Source: Tetracentron sinense (Eukaryota > Streptophyta > Magnoliopsida > Trochodendrales > Trochodendraceae). From it: a stretch of 64,000 bases of DNA. Within the stretch, counting starts at the first letter, position 1, and each line of letters opens with the position of its first letter. Position numbers and translations under genes: made by a program. Positions 11,238-24,229 of this stretch are shown piece after piece. Under the pieces are notes generated by a model. It made no database searches. It worked only from the letters and a program-made list of their open reading frames with translations, and had not been told where the DNA came from. Location of the stretch: positions 34,113,531 to 34,177,530 of the forward strand of contig CM026554.1 of NCBI GenBank assembly GCA_015143295.1, written 5' to 3'.

Positions 11238-11910
11238 GTCTCCTAAAATAGTAATAAAAATCACTAAAGTTCTTTTAGGGTTGATAAGTTGAAGTCCGTA
11301 ATTCACTCTCTAAGAATTTTTATAGATGTGCAAAGGTGTTGAATATGAGTATTACTAAATTAAATTCCATAACAGATCAAACTTTAGAATTTGTAGGTGG
11401 TGGTATTCACATTTTACCACCAACATGCAGTATGCAAAAAAAAAAAAAAAAAGGAAAAAAATAATTGGCATAATATCCTACTACTAATTCTGAACTTGGT
11501 TTCTAAATCTAATTTGGGAGGTTTCTTTTTTGAGTTTAACAACTTTTCTTAAGGAATATTTGCATGGTTTTCAACAACCGACGACATTAGGCATTACAAC
11601 CACCATAGATACTAGTCCAAAAATCTTATTTTTTAAAGTACAAACCCAAAGACAACAAAATCCTATTAATTCAAAATACAAACCCAAAAATGACAAATGT
11701 CACCCATTGGTTAAAAGCTAATTTCCCTTTTTTAAAGCTAGTTAAGTCTAAAAAAAAGTTCAATTTCATCTAAAAAGATTTTTTCATAAAGATGAGATAA
11801 AAGTATCTTTTAAAATTAATAAGATATGTAAAGTCCAATTTTATATTGGCGAATTCCGATGACAAAATAGAGTTGAGTTACTTTCTTGAGTTTGGTTCGC
11901 CCTCTGTTGA
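11238..11910. other. Non-coding spacer, nothing recognised
   Basis: A+T-rich with an A-run near 11437-11460. No coding or repeat structure that I can support. Confidence 0.5.
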
Positions 11911-13012
11911 TCATGTTCGTGAAGATAGTGCTTGAAAAAAGTCAATTGAAGATTGCACTATTAGAGGAGGAGTAGTGGGAGGGAGATTTAATGGAATAAA
12001 AATAATTGAATGAGAATTTGATCCTCCTCCGGTACCATAGCGCCTATCCCTATCACCGCGCTCACCACTGAAACCGCGTAGAGGTGGGCGACCATGTAAA
12101 TCTGAACAAGTATATCTTGTATGATGAGTGCGGCCACAATAGTCACACTCAAATCGACCTACTCCTCTGCCACGACCTCCACTTCGGTCTCCCCTCTGAG
12201 ATGATGAGGCTAAGGTAGATCTATCAAGGGAAGGGAGTTGGAGCATAACACGCCGGCAAAAATCCTTACGATGTAGTTATGAATAGACTTCCACCAGGGA
12301 TGGTGTGTGCTCCTTACCAAGGATTTGAACCCGCACTTGTTCATAATCTGCATTTAGGCCAACAAAGAGTTCAAACACACGAGTCTATTCAAGCCATTTT
12401 TGGTAGGCAGCAACATCTTCAAGACACTTGGTATTAAAGGTCTAATAATGATCCAACTCTTTTTAGAAACAATGAAGAGTACATGAATAATACATTGAAA
12501 TAGATGTATCTTCTTGCTTCAATTGTCAAATGCTCTGTCGTAACTCAAACACACAAGCGACATTGCACACTTCAAAATAAGTATATGCAATTTCATCCCA
12601 TATCTCATAGACAGTGTAAATACGAAGAGTACATGAATAATACATTGAAATAGGTACATTCTCTTGCTTTAATTGTCAAATGCTCTATCGTAACTCAAAC
12701 ACACGAGCGACATTGAACACTTTAAAATAAGTATGTGTAATTGCATCCCATATCTCCTGGATAGTGGAAAGAAATAGATATCTACTACTAATATTGAGTT
12801 GCATAGAGTGAAGAAGTCTTGACATAACTATGGTATATCTCAGCCTTCCACTTGTCATAAGCTGCATCTAAGGGCTAGGGAGCAAGAATGACACCAGTCA
12901 TATAATCCATCTTTCCCTTGCCCTTAAAAACAACATAGTAGCTAGATTGAAACCATGCTAGGAAATTATTCCTATCCAAATTCATTGTAGTAATTATGAG
13001 GTTTGAGACATC
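11911..13012 (-). pseudogene. Ty1/copia gag remnant with zinc knuckle
   Basis: Minus strand. It starts around 12985 with a gag-like opening (MNLDRNNFLAWFQSSYYVV) and continues with a UBN2-type gag segment (SRLLHSMQLNISSRYLF, EIWDAITHTYF) at 12867-12685. It ends in an Arg/Gly-rich tail with one CCHC zinc knuckle at about 12165-12110: C-DY-C-GRTH-H-TRYT-C. Frames are interrupted and a 150-bp segment is tandemly duplicated inside. Protease, integrase and RT are absent, so the element is truncated on its 3' side. Upstream are a primer-binding site (13663-13674) and part of a 5' LTR. Confidence 0.75.
12474..12773. repeat. 150-bp tandem duplication inside the gag remnant
   Basis: GAAGAGTACATGAATAATAC starts at 12474 and again at 12624. 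The two 150-bp units are alike along their length with scattered substitutions. The duplication disrupts the gag frame. Confidence 0.8.
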
Positions 13013-13662
13013 ACTTGCAGTGACTCCAATATTCCCTCTTCCCTACACAGGGACACTAGAGGATTGGAAACTTGCAACTTAGAGTTTTACCACCCTAGAA
13101 AAAAAAATTAAAATAAGGTTTTACTGCCCTAGAAATTACAAAAAAAAAAAAAGGTTTCACTGCCCTAAACTCGTAAAATAATAACCACGCTTGCTGAGAT
13201 TTATTCCAAATTTAATGTCAAATCAACCAAAAATTAGAATTTTAGTGCCTATGAACAGTAAAAATGAAACTTATAGTGGGGAAAAACCTTCGTCACACCT
13301 TCAATGCTCATCCGATCTTCGTGAAAGTTGTTTCATACACTCCGAAATTTAAATACGGGGTAAAAATACCAGTTTTCACTTTCAAAAAACTCTCAATCAA
13401 CCATACCATTCGACTGTTCACAAATTTTATTTTTCAAAAAAATTTGAAAAATTAAAAAAAAAATACATCTCCAAGATCCAAAAAATCTTGGAAAAATCAC
13501 CACAATTCTCTATAAATGTCGATCTACCAAATGGTATAAACAAAACTTATTGTCGGCACTTCTTTAACAGTCATACGGTTGATCTCAGCATGACATCATA
13601 TTAACATCCACACATTCATGGAAGAGATCTCACGTGCTTCACTTCCTAAGCTCTCCCCTTTA

Positions 13663-13960
13663 GCTCTAATACCAAGTTGGTTTGAAAGGACTGATTTTTA
13701 GTGTTTAGATTTTGGGTTTTGGGTAAAAAGAATAAGAGGATGAAGAAGAAAATGAGATTAAGAACAAATTAGCGAGAGTTAATTTTGTCTCTCTTACACT
13801 CTTGATAATTTATACTCACTAATGGTATACTATTAGTATATGAGATATACAAAATAGTAAACCCATATTATAGTGTATATGACATAAAGAAAGTATCCTA
13901 AATGCGTGCGTTTGATTGGACACATGTTTGAATTTTATTTAGTTAATCAAATTGTTTTGT
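13663..13960 (-). mobile_element. Copia primer-binding site and partial 5' LTR
   Basis: On the minus strand TGGTATTAGAGC (13674-13663) differs by one base from the complement of the initiator-Met tRNA 3' end (TGGTATCAGAGC), the standard plant copia primer site. It lies between the gag start and A+T-rich LTR-like DNA (13675 to about 13960). The outer LTR end is not identifiable; a Helitron-like element begins at 13964. Confidence 0.65.
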
Positions 13961-13963
13961 AAA

Positions 13964-14264
13964 TCTCTACTATTATAATGAAGGAGTAGGTGGCATTGAT
14001 TTATTTTTTTGCTATCACAAAAAATTAAATATTATATTATCTTATTAGTATTTAGTGAATAGATATTTAAAGGTATTAAAGTCCTTCCAAATCTATTAAC
14101 TTCAATCACGTTAAATAATGTTGATTCTCTCAACTATTGACTCCTATTTTTTCTGTCCCACTCTCTATGTGTTTTCAATCACCGCACAATTCACTGTTTC
14201 TAACACATTTTCTTTCTCCCATATCTCCCCTCTAACACACGTGCATCACGTGGGGCTCACTAAG
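13964..14264 (+). mobile_element. Helitron-like element, 5' part (copy 1, split by CACTA)
   Basis: Starts TCTCTACTATTATAATGA after an A, like plant Helitron 5' ends (TC with an A+T-rich follow-on). It aligns over its length with the unbroken copy at 27461-27830 and stops at the CACTA target duplication. The remaining 3' part is 26646-26712. Non-autonomous. Confidence 0.7.
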
Positions 14265-14279
14265 CACTACAAAATTCAA

Positions 14280-14780
14280 GGTTTTCAGCGGCGGTCACAA
14301 ACCGTCGCTAAAAGATGAATAACCACCGTTATATTAAATAACATCGGTTATTTAGACCGTTGGTGTACATGTTGTCGCAAATTATATTAACGGCGGTTTT
14401 TTAACTGCGGTTTTATAAACTGCCGTTATTTATCAAATTATCAATGGTGGTAATTGACACTTGTAACGATGGTTCTTCAAGGGCAATACCGTCAATAAAT
14501 TTCTGGGTGTGACGGCGGTTCCAAAAACCGACATTGTATATAACCTCTTTAACAGTGGTAATTCACACTTTTAATGACAGTCCTTCAAGGGCAATACCAT
14601 CAACAAATATTTGATATATCGGCGGTTTTCAAAACCATCGTAATTTATTTATTAATTTACGGCAGTCGAAACCGCCGGTGTAACCAATTAAATAACAAAT
14701 TTTAATTTATTATGTTTCAATATCAGCGGCGATAAAAACCGCCGCTATCAGCTGCGATAAAAACCGCCGCTATCAGCTTG
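14280..14780. repeat. CACTA subterminal repeat array, left end
   Basis: Repeated words GGCGGTTTT, AACCGCCG and GATAAAAACCGCCGCTATCAG in both orientations, including two adjacent copies near 14728-14775. Such arrays are the binding sites of the TNPA-type protein in CACTA elements. Confidence 0.7.
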
Positions 14781-15253
14781 AATAAAATAAATAAATTTTC
14801 TTTATAAAAATGTGATTTTTTTTTACCTGTATTATTTGTACTTGTCAGCAATATAAAATCATTCATATTATCCAAATAGTTCTAATTGGAAAGAGATTAA
14901 TATAATACATCGAAATTCATCCACATACTCCATCAAAATCATAATATATGCAAATCTATCATCCAAAATCATAAAATATATACATGCCATAAAATGTCTG
15001 AAAAGTAAAAGAAATCATATATCTGAAAGCTGCCTAGCAGCTCCCTCCAGTTATGTCCCTCCTGCTCCACCCAAACCCGACAGATGAGTGCTACCGGCTC
15101 CCTCCTACAAAAATAATAAAATACAATTCATTATTAGAATATCAAAATGATAAAATTTAAGGATGTCATCACTAATATGCAAATTAAAAAACTAATCTCT
15201 GATTTTTCATACTTATTGAGATTAACACATACATGTTTAGTTCAATGGCCTAT

Positions 15254-15770
15254 ACCTACAAATGCCCACCAAATCCACACCGGGGTTCGGATAGAGATGT
15301 CGTTTCTTCTAACGCGTGTATTTCAATATATCCTTAGTGTTGGAAGTCGTTTTGAATGAATCCGAGGCCATTTGCCCGATTTGGGCACCCAAAGGCCCGA
15401 ATCCATACTTGGATAGTATACTTTGGTCTAAACCTACAAACGCCCACCAAATCCACACCGGGGGTCGGATTGAGATGCCGCTTCTTCTAACACATGTATT
15501 TCAATATATCCTAAGTATTGGAAGTCGTTTCGAGGGAATCCGAGGCCGTTTGCCCAATTTGGGCGCTGAGAGACCCGAAATCCATACTTGGATAGTATAC
15601 TTTGGCCTAAACCTACAAACGCCCACCAAATCCACACCGGGGGTCGGATTGAGATACCGTTTCTTCTAATTCGTGTATTTCAATATATCCTAAGCGTTGG
15701 AAGTCGTTTCGAGAGAATCCAAGGCCGTTTTCCCGATTTGGGCACCGAGAGGCCCGGAATCCACCACCAT
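15254..15770. repeat. 178-179-bp tandem repeat, about three copies
   Basis: ACCTACAAAYGCCCACCAAA starts at 15254, 15432 and 15611. Each unit includes CCACACCGGGG, GGAAGTCGTTT and GATTTGGGC and ends near CATACTTGGATAGTATACTT. Lies between the subterminal array and the TNPA-like remnant of the CACTA. Confidence 0.9.
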
Positions 15771-16190
15771 TAGCACCACCCAACCACCACTAACACTAAC
15801 ACACCAACACCCATCCACCACCACCACTAGCACTACCACTAGCACCATGCATCAACCACCACTAGCACCACCCAACCACCACTAACACACCACCACCCAT
15901 CCATCACCACTAAGACAACCACTAGCACCACCCAACCACCACTAACACTAATACACCAACACCCATCCACCACCACTAGCACCACCCATCCACTACCACT
16001 AGCACCACCCAACCACCACTAACACACCACCACCCATCTACCACCACTAGGACCACCACTAGCACCACCCATCCATCACCACACCACCACCACCACTACC
16101 ACCACCCATCCACCACCACTAGCACCACCCAACCATCACCCATCCACCACCACTAGCACCACCCATCCACCACTAGCACCACCACCATAT
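15765..16190. repeat. CCACCACTAGCACCACC minisatellite
   Basis: Over 400 bp of imperfect repeats of CACCACTAGCACCACCCA and CCAACCACCACTAACAC. Extremely C/A-strand biased (almost no G on the plus strand). No frame reads as a gene. Confidence 0.9.
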
Positions 16191-16249
16191 TATTTAAGGT
16201 AATTAAATTTTATAACTAAAATCTTATAACATTAGCATTTACCTCTGGA

Positions 16250-17400
16250 GGCACGCATGGTGTTGTAGAAGGCTGAGCTGCACCCTAGCATGCAAAATTT
16301 GGATGGTAAATAAATGAATGAATATTTAAATATTTTCAAGTACCAAGTAATGTTTCTTATTTGATAGACTTGTCTCGATAAAATCTCCTACATAACACGC
16401 TCCATGTTCGCCAACAGTAAATCTTGGGCCGCCAGTAACACATCTTTCGCTGCGCTCAACTCCTCGAGAGCTCTCAGCCTTTCAGTAGTCTGAGGATCAA
16501 TGGAAGAGGTACCGGCAGTGCTCGAAGATCGACCACCCCATAATTGGGTGGGGGTCACGGCTAATCCACATGTGCGGACACGACCACCATGCTCAAGCCC
16601 CATGACCTGGGCGTATATATCATATCAGCTCGTGGTGTCCTGCGAGCCCTCGGGTTGAGATGCCATACGCTCTCGCATCTCGCGCTGCAAATGCCCACCA
16701 AATAGTTAATATGTCGTAGTTAGAAGGGGACGAAATTAAACTATAATGACATAAGCATGAAGTTACTGACCATATTCCCTTTCGCCTCAGCGGTCATTGG
16801 CGTGCCATCCCTACTAGTATGCGCTGTGATGTAGACCTTGGCACGACCAGGGTAGGTCTGAGAGGGGCTCGTAGCACAATAGGACAATATAAACCTAGTC
16901 ACTGCCCTTTAAATAACTAACATAATTTTTTTTAAAAGATTGAACACTTACCATCTCATGCCTCAACCGAGCGAAGCTCTTCGTGTCGGATGTATGGAGG
17001 ATCTTCTGTTTTGCTCGATTAGCCCGATTTGTGGTACTCCTCTTTTGCGGAAAATTTAAATTATGGTTAGAGCGACAAGTTGTATTTTTGTTACCATTTA
17101 GAATGATGAAAAAGAAATAAAATATGCTTGCCCCTCCCTAGAGAACCAAAATTCAACCAGTGTACGCCACTGGTCCGCCACCACATCCACAGGGAAAGAT
17201 CAGTCGGCGAGGCCTCTGGAGTCATGTATTTTTTTCTCAGCTTATGCTTCCAATCCCTGTATTTATGCGCGAAGGAGTCGTCCAAGAATGCCTTTATCTC
17301 AAGTGGGATATAAAATTTTTCCTGGAACACAATTTGAATTGATTAGTAATTAACAAAAATATACGTAACTCAACACTACTAATTGATCGGTTATCAGACT
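16250..17400 (-). pseudogene. TNPA-like CACTA protein remnant (Transposase_24 type)
   Basis: Minus strand. The block at 17330-17091 (FYIPLEIKAFLDDSFAHKYR, then a KKYMT segment and a Trp-rich stretch) has the look of the plant Ptta/En/Spm Transposase_24 domain. The block at 16603-16388 (RVRTCGLAVTPTQLWGG followed by a Leu/Ala-rich coiled segment) is the characteristic C-terminal part. Between them the frames are short and interrupted, partly by introns or decay. It lies downstream of the TNP2 remnant in the same orientation, the normal CACTA order. The partner would bind the subterminal repeats. Confidence 0.65.
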
Positions 17401-18259
17401 TTTTGTTTTCTTACCCGCACCATTTGTACCGCGCGTTCCTTGTGTTCCCTAGGGATGTGAATCCAACTAGGAACGTCAAGGCGAAACAAATGCCCATCCC
17501 GGGCAAGAGTACCAAAAAAACCTGCTAGAGTCTGGGCTGGTTGCTCTACTGACTGAGCATGATCATCACAAACTACCTGTTTTTTTTTTGCCTGGAGGTA
17601 GTTTATGTAAACTGGGGCATTTGTTCTTGCCCTGGCCCTGCCTTATAGGGCCTGGAACAGGAGGAGGCTATACATGGGTGGCAGCACCTGATGTGGCGGT
17701 TGCGGAGGTGCCATCACCTACTGTGGACTGTGTAAGCTTCATCTGCAAAATAAATGAACACATATCATATTTTTCATACTTATAGAGAGAGTTTAAACAC
17801 ATAAAAGTCCGTTTGATTTCATCACTAATATGAAAATATACAAACCACAACATATTTTTCATACTTGTCACATTTTAACGCATATTTATCAAATTTGTCC
17901 TACTTTTAACACATTCAAATGCCTAGAATAGATAAAATTCAATCAAGGAATAACAGCATTACAACAGTATCCGAATAACAATAACAATGAAGGAATAATA
18001 TTCAAAGGCCATGAAACTCCAATACCCAAATAAAACATTTCATTTTATTTCATATTCTATATTTACACCACAAATGTATTACAACGGTATCATTGCCCCT
18101 ATACATATACAAAAGGTGTGCTAAGTGGTAAGAAGACCGGCTTGAACACATAAACTACAATGTATTTCATCAATAAGTTGACACATATTATTCGTTTGTG
18201 TCCGTTTCATCATTGTAGTCCGATTGAAGTTTGTCATCACTGGATTCGGTGGACGCCAC

Positions 18260-21200
18260 TTATTGTTGTAGCACTTGAGGGGGCGCATCAACAGTGGCTC
18301 CAATAATCCCTAATCTCACCCAATTGACACCTCCATCATCATCATGTACAGTGTCATATAACTGTTGGTCGTTGAATGGTATGTTCTCCCTTAATGCATG
18401 ATCATCCACAAGAGATCCGTCATTCATGTCAAACAAGTCTCTTGGTTTAGTCTTGATGACAACATGCCAATCTGGATCCGTTGGATCTTTGATGTAAAAT
18501 GTTTGTTCTGCTTGAGATGCCAACACATATGGTTCGCTCGATACTAAGTGTGCTGGGAGCAAGCGTGTGAAGTTCACAAGCGTAATCCCAAACTCATCAG
18601 TCTTTATTCCTCTAACTTGTGACCTCACATCGGGCCATTCACACTTAAACAATCCAAATTGTTGGCTTTCAGAACACGCGATTTCAACAATGTCTGTTAA
18701 GCGGCCATAGTAGGTTATATCAAACACAATCAGAGTTTTGTCCTTAGAAGTTGCATAGCTTGTAGTCATTGCAATGATCGTAACACCACTGTTTTGACTT
18801 TTGCGTCCACGCTCTCTATCCTTAGTATAAAACTTGTATCCATTAATGACGTAGCCCTTAAACCTTTTTGTGGCTTTATGTGGACCATATGCGAGCCAGG
18901 TAATCTCATCAGACACCGGAGTGTGTGAATCTCGTAGCCTTTGAACCTATTGGAAGGCCAAAATGCAATTAATTCATTTCTCGAAACATTATTAATGTGA
19001 TGTGCACAAATCTATGGATTAGAGCATAGGACTTACATGTTCCGTAAACCATGAGGAAAATTGTTCGCTGTGCTTTTTTTGTAGTATGTGGGGAGCTGAT
19101 CTAACAAGTCTGGGATTGGTCATCCTCAGTACATTCATGAGTTGACTGCAAGGAACCAATCGATGTGCGTGCTCAAATTTCTTTTGTTGAATTACAAATT
19201 GAAAAATAAATGAAATATAATTAGCAAAAAGCTTTGATCATATCTGTCTTACTCTCGATATGGTCTGACCTTGTTGGTGAACAATACATAATGATGTGTC
19301 TCCTGCCATTCTAATTCACTTAGAGCAAATGGCTACGCACCTCCTATTGGAGTTTCATCGTCATTTCTATCCGGTCTGTTCAATCTTGATTTCATATCAT
19401 TTAGATATCTTGAGCAGAATGTTAAGCATTATTCCACCAAGTATCCTTCTGCAATGGAACTCTCTGGTCGAGCTCGATTGTGCACATAGGATTTCAGTGT
19501 ATATAAGTACCTATGCGAATCAAATTTAGGTAAGACAACAAGACAATTATAACAAGAAGTTTCAACAATTGATAAATATTTATAATTGATGGCATACCTT
19601 TCGATGGGATACATCTAGCGGTATTGGACAGGTCCACCTAGCCTTGCCTTTGCAGCCAGATTTATAGGCAAGTGCACCATAACATCAAAGAATGACGGTG
19701 GGAAAATTCTTTCTAAATGACAAAGCATAAGCGTAATTTTCTCCTCTAACCATCTCAAATCCTCGACCTGACAGACTTTGGAAGATAATGTCAGGAAGAA
19801 GTTGCTCAATTCAATTAGGACTGAAGTTACATTCTTCGGCAATGCCTTCTTCACAGCCAGTGGAAGGAATTGTTGCATTATGACATGACAATCGTGGCTC
19901 TTCAGTCCTTAAATTTTATGCTCTTTGATATTAACATGTCTCTCAATATTTGACGAGTATCCATCTGGAACCTTGACACTCTTCAAAACTTCGCAAAACA
20001 GTTCTTTCTCATTCTTATCAATTGAAAAGCATACAGGGGGTAAATAAACTTTCTTTGTGCCAGCCTGGAACTGAGGGTGAAGTGCACATCTCACGCCTAT
20101 ATCAACCAAGTCGAGTTGAGCTTTTAATCCATCCTTGGATTTTTCATCCAAACCCAATAAAGTCCCCAACACATTGTCACATACATTTTTCTCGATATGC
20201 ATTACATCAAGGTTGTGCCTCAATAAATTGTGCTCCCAGTATGGCAACTCAAAAAATATACTTGTCTTCCTCCAGTTATATGACATAATCTCATGGCCCG
20301 GCTGCCTTGGATGTTTTCGGCCACTCTGTTCCCCGAGGGAGAAAGTGAAACCCTCCAATTCACGCAACACTTTGGACCCAGACATTGTAGTTGGAGCGCA
20401 TCTTGGCTCTACAGTGTCATCAAAAGCGCTTGAATTTTTCTGGAACCTGTGATCCGGATTTAAGAAACGACGGTGCCCCATATAACATTATTTCTTGCTC
20501 TTAGACAAGTATTGGCTGTAAGTGTCCTTGTGGCATGAAGGGCATGCCTACTTTCCTTTCGTGCTCCAACCTGACAACATGGCATACCCTGGGAAGTCGC
20601 TAATGGTTCATAGCAATGCCGCATGCATTACAAACATTTCCTGCTTCGACGCATCATAAGTTAGCAACCCATGGTCCCACAAGTCCTTCAACTCCTCGAC
20701 TAGAGGCCTCATGTAGACATCAATGACATTTCCTGGGTCGGAGGGACCGGGAATAAGTAAGAACATAATGAAGTTCGGTTGCTTCATGCACATCCATAGT
20801 GGTAAGTTGTAGGGAATAAGAACCACATGCCATGTACTGTGAGCAATACTTATCGTCCTAAATGGGTTGAAGCTATCACTCACCAACCCAAGCCTGACAT
20901 TGCAAGGATCTGAACCGAATGAAGGTTACTTTTGATCCAAATTTTGCCAAGCTGGTTAATCTGCAGGATGCCTTAACCTCCTATCCCTAGTTCGACACTC
21001 ATCATGCCATCTCATTTCAGAAGCAGTCTTCGACGACATGAACAACCATTGTAACCTGGGTCTCAACAGGAAGTGACGCAAAATCTTCACTGGAGTTTTC
21101 TTTTTGCGCTCTGCTTGATCATCACATGTCTTCCATCTTGATTCACCACAGATGTCACATGCTTACTTGTTTGCAGACTCTTTCTAGTAAAGCATGCAAT

Positions 21201-21612
21201 CATTGGGACATGCATCAATTTTATCATAGTTAAGCCCCAAGTCTGACATCATTTTTTTTGTCTGAAAGTAAGTACTGGGTAGTGTTGACCCCTCCGGGAG
21301 TATCTCCCTCAACAACTCAAGCAACATGGTGAATGATTTATTTCTCCATCCACTAAGACACTTAATGTGATATAATCTTACAATTACAGACAACTGCGTG
21401 TGATTCTTACATACTGGATACAAAGCCTATCCCACATCCTTTATCAATTGGCAAAATCTATCAGACACAAGATTGGGATCCTGACTACTATTACCTTGAT
21501 CTTGGTTTAGGACCCTGAACACATCGTGCACCATATCTTCGTTTCTCGTGCATGTTAGGATTTTGAGACACTTGGGCAATTGGTATGTGCTGTGATATGT
21601 CCTCCTCATGAT
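18260..21612 (-). pseudogene. TNP2-type CACTA transposase remnant
   Basis: Minus strand, N to C. 21609-21427 is an N-terminal part. 21423-21184 has YPVCKNHTQLSVIVRLYHIK and KIDACPNDCMLY. 20886-20608 has VSDSFNPFRT, STWHVVLIPYNLP, LIPGPSDPGN and YDASKQEMFVMHAALL, the Transposase_21 core. 20481-19909 has GHRRFLNPDHRF and HNLDVMHIEKNVCDNVLGTL. 19878-19429 is a DUF4218-type region (LERIFPPSFFDVMVHLPINL, ARLGGPVQYR, NRARPESSIAEGYLVE). 18916-18260 is a DUF4216-type region (ITYYGRLTDIVEI, LFKCEWPDV). Several frame breaks separate these blocks (some may be introns), so the gene appears inactive. This is the cut-and-paste transposase of the surrounding CACTA element. Confidence 0.9.
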
Positions 21613-22861
21613 GATACTAAATTTTGTAATTCAAGTCGAATCCATCACAGATCATATGCTCGTACATTGTAACCTTATCTTGATAAATGACATTGTTGGA
21701 TTCGGACACAGACACTTTATACCACCGGTGTTATTGGTCGCTCCACGAGCTATCCCAAACTTTATCAACTCCTTTACCCCTTTTATATATTCCTTTGACA
21801 CTCTATTTAATACAAAAAATATACTCACAATTGCTTAGATACAAACACTTTATCATTCAGTGTTTCTTAAAAAATTCTAACCAAAAAGTACCTCGACATT
21901 TCAATCCAACTCCTATCCATGATGGATGAGATTAGATTTCCAAGTCCTTCGTTAACTATTCTGAGAAATAGCAAAAGTCCGCCGCTATCAGTCAATTACA
22001 ATATGCATGCATGCATGCTTCCTATCGTCATCAACTCATCTTCTAAAGGGTGGAGTGTTCCTATCCCATTCAGGAATGCATAATCCCCATAAGTCAATAG
22101 CTCAGGTGATTTGTTCCATATGAAGGAAATTTCGGCAGCATTTCCCTATGGTTCTCCAAGTACACGACTTAGACTAGGGGCAAACATGCCACATTGCCTA
22201 AATATATACCCAGAGAACAAGAGAAATGATTGACAAAATTTTCCTCAATCTGGACAAACTATAAGCAACTGACTATACCGGTGATTACGCATTCCTGAAC
22301 TGTCCAATTGGACAATTCAATAATCATATACAAACAAATACACTTTATCACAAACAAGACCAAAAAGTTGTTACAATGCATTTAGGCTCACAAGAGAACT
22401 AAACGTCATAATTTACAACTAATCCGTCCAAATAGGTGATACAAGAAATGCATTTGTCACACAATGATTCTTGAATGGGAGATCTAAGGTTCAATGCATG
22501 CATGTGTATGAACTTAAAAACACAGCGAATAATGAAAGAAACATGGGAAATAACAACAAAATTCAATTTCCCACTCTTGAGAATTAAAAAAAACAATAGT
22601 GTAAAATGACATGAGACTTACAAAGGCATTGGACTTGGATATTCCGGGACTTGCAAAAGCATGAGCCATTTGTTTTGGTAAAATTGGACAGCCTTATCGG
22701 CATTTAGTGATCTAGAGAATCAAACCCCTTTATGTTTTGAGAAGACCATGGCTTGTCTTTCATCCATATAGGTTAAAATCACTAAGAAAGCTCTCTCACC
22801 CCCACACTTTCAAGGAAAAAAGACTTACATTAACAATTTCCTTAGATTAATTAATTACATT
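21613..22861. other. CACTA interior without recognisable genes
   Basis: Region upstream of TNP2. It contains ATGCATGCATGCATG at about 22001-22017 and otherwise A+T-rich sequence; no protein-like frame found. Confidence 0.5.
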
Positions 22862-23029
22862 AGACTACCTATTCTAATGTACAATCTTTATTGGTCGATG
22901 CCCCTTTTTACCACACACCAAATGTAGTTAAAGATTCACTCACTCCTATAGTTAAGCAATCTAAGCTTGATTTTTAAAAATAAAAAAAACCGAAATATTT
23001 ATTTTAATTATTTAAGCTTAACCATAGTT

Positions 23030-24109
23030 AGGGGCGGAGCCAAGATTTTTTTCTTGGGGGGGCCAAAGTACATGTATTGGGAAAAACTATGGGGGTTCGG
23101 GGGCGTAGCCCCAAAGAGTTTTTTTTTGAGTAATGGGTCTATCGTGGTCACAAATTCGTCACTCTGCATTCTAATAAAGGTCTAGTCACAAGAAAAACAA
23201 GGACCTTCTTTTAAATTTGATTAAAATCCTACTTCCATGAATTTATGGTTTTAGTGAGGCAAGATATTGCTAAAGCTATTGTCACCGACCACCAAGAGAT
23301 TAAGATTCCAGTGACAGAAGCCATTGGTGCCAATTGCTAAGAGAATGTGTTTTTTTTTCCTTTTTCTTAATCTTTCCCAATTTAAAGTCTATAGAATTAA
23401 TAGTAAAAAAACAAACAATAAACAACTACTATTAGAATTGCAGAGTTAGGATTTTGAATAACTAAATTTTATTTGCAACTAATTAATTTATAGAAGAAAA
23501 AAAAACCTAAGCGAATATGAGTAATCCATTTCGGGACATGAGCCAAGCATCAAACAAGTAGAGAGTAGCTCTTCTTCTTGGGGAGTACCTAGTTGGGGTT
23601 TCACAACAATTGGGATTGGAAAATGCTTAACGTACCCACAATTTCAATTGTGTAATGAAATGGCCGGTCCTCATTGGTTCACGCTCCACTTTTAAATGCT
23701 CACCAATTGTGGTTAAGATTCACTCACCCTTAGGGTTAAGCAATCCAACCTTGGTTTTGCAAAAAAATATATATAAAAAAATCTTAACTTTGATTTATTT
23801 AAGCTTAATCAGGGTTAAAGGAGTGTTAAAAGGGACACAAGGACATGGGGTGAGTTTTTTTTTGGTTAAGGTAACAACACCACAAGGTGAAGCTACATTC
23901 AAGAGAAAGAAGACATGGGGTGAATTAAAGTAACCAGAAAGAAAAGGGATGAGTTAAAGTAACGAAATACTGCTCATTGGGATTTGGGGGGGCTAGTATA
24001 AAGATTAGAGTAAAAAATTTGGGGGGGCCACTATACTATCAAAACTTAAAAAATATGAGGGCCCCACTGTATTAGTATTACATAAGGAAGGTTTTTGAAA
24101 AAATCCCTG
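23030..24109. mobile_element. Insertion with 9-bp TSD (Mutator-like, GGGGCGGAGCC end)
   Basis: ACCATAGTT stands at 23021-23029 and 24110-24118: a perfect 9-bp target duplication, the size expected of Mutator-like elements. The left end AGGGGCGGAGCCAAG matches that of the element at 24444. The right end does not mirror it, so it may be degraded. Inside lies another TTAACC foldback MITE (about 23685-23848) and G-runs near 23995-24035. Confidence 0.7.
23685..23848. repeat. TTAACC foldback MITE nested inside the 23030-24109 insertion
   Basis: Arms TGTGGTTAAGATTCACTCAC...TCCAACCTTGGTTTTGC and AGGGTTAAAGGAGTGTTAAA, the same design as copies A and B. Confidence 0.65.
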
Positions 24110-24229
24110 ACCATAGTTTAAGGAGTGTTAAAAGGGACACATGGCCATTGCATTAGATTAGCTACTCTAATGCGGGGTGTGCTAATCACTGCCCTTAATG
24201 GGAAATACATAACATATAGTGACCCAATA

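Larger units (their letters stand above)
22862..24190. repeat. Foldback MITE, copy A, split by an insertion
   Basis: The left arm (22862-23029: CTATTCTAATG, GTTAAAGATTCACTCACTCC, AAGCTTAACCATAGTT) and the right part (24110-24190: GGAGTGTTAAAAGGGACACA, GCATTAGATTAGCTACTCTAATG) together match the neighbouring copy B. The interruption at 23030-24109 is flanked by ACCATAGTT on both sides. Confidence 0.75.

Noticed and set aside
15254..16190. Regular repeats that could be mistaken for a CRISPR array
   Set aside because: Units are contiguous tandem copies without unique spacers, in a plant CACTA element with no cas genes.
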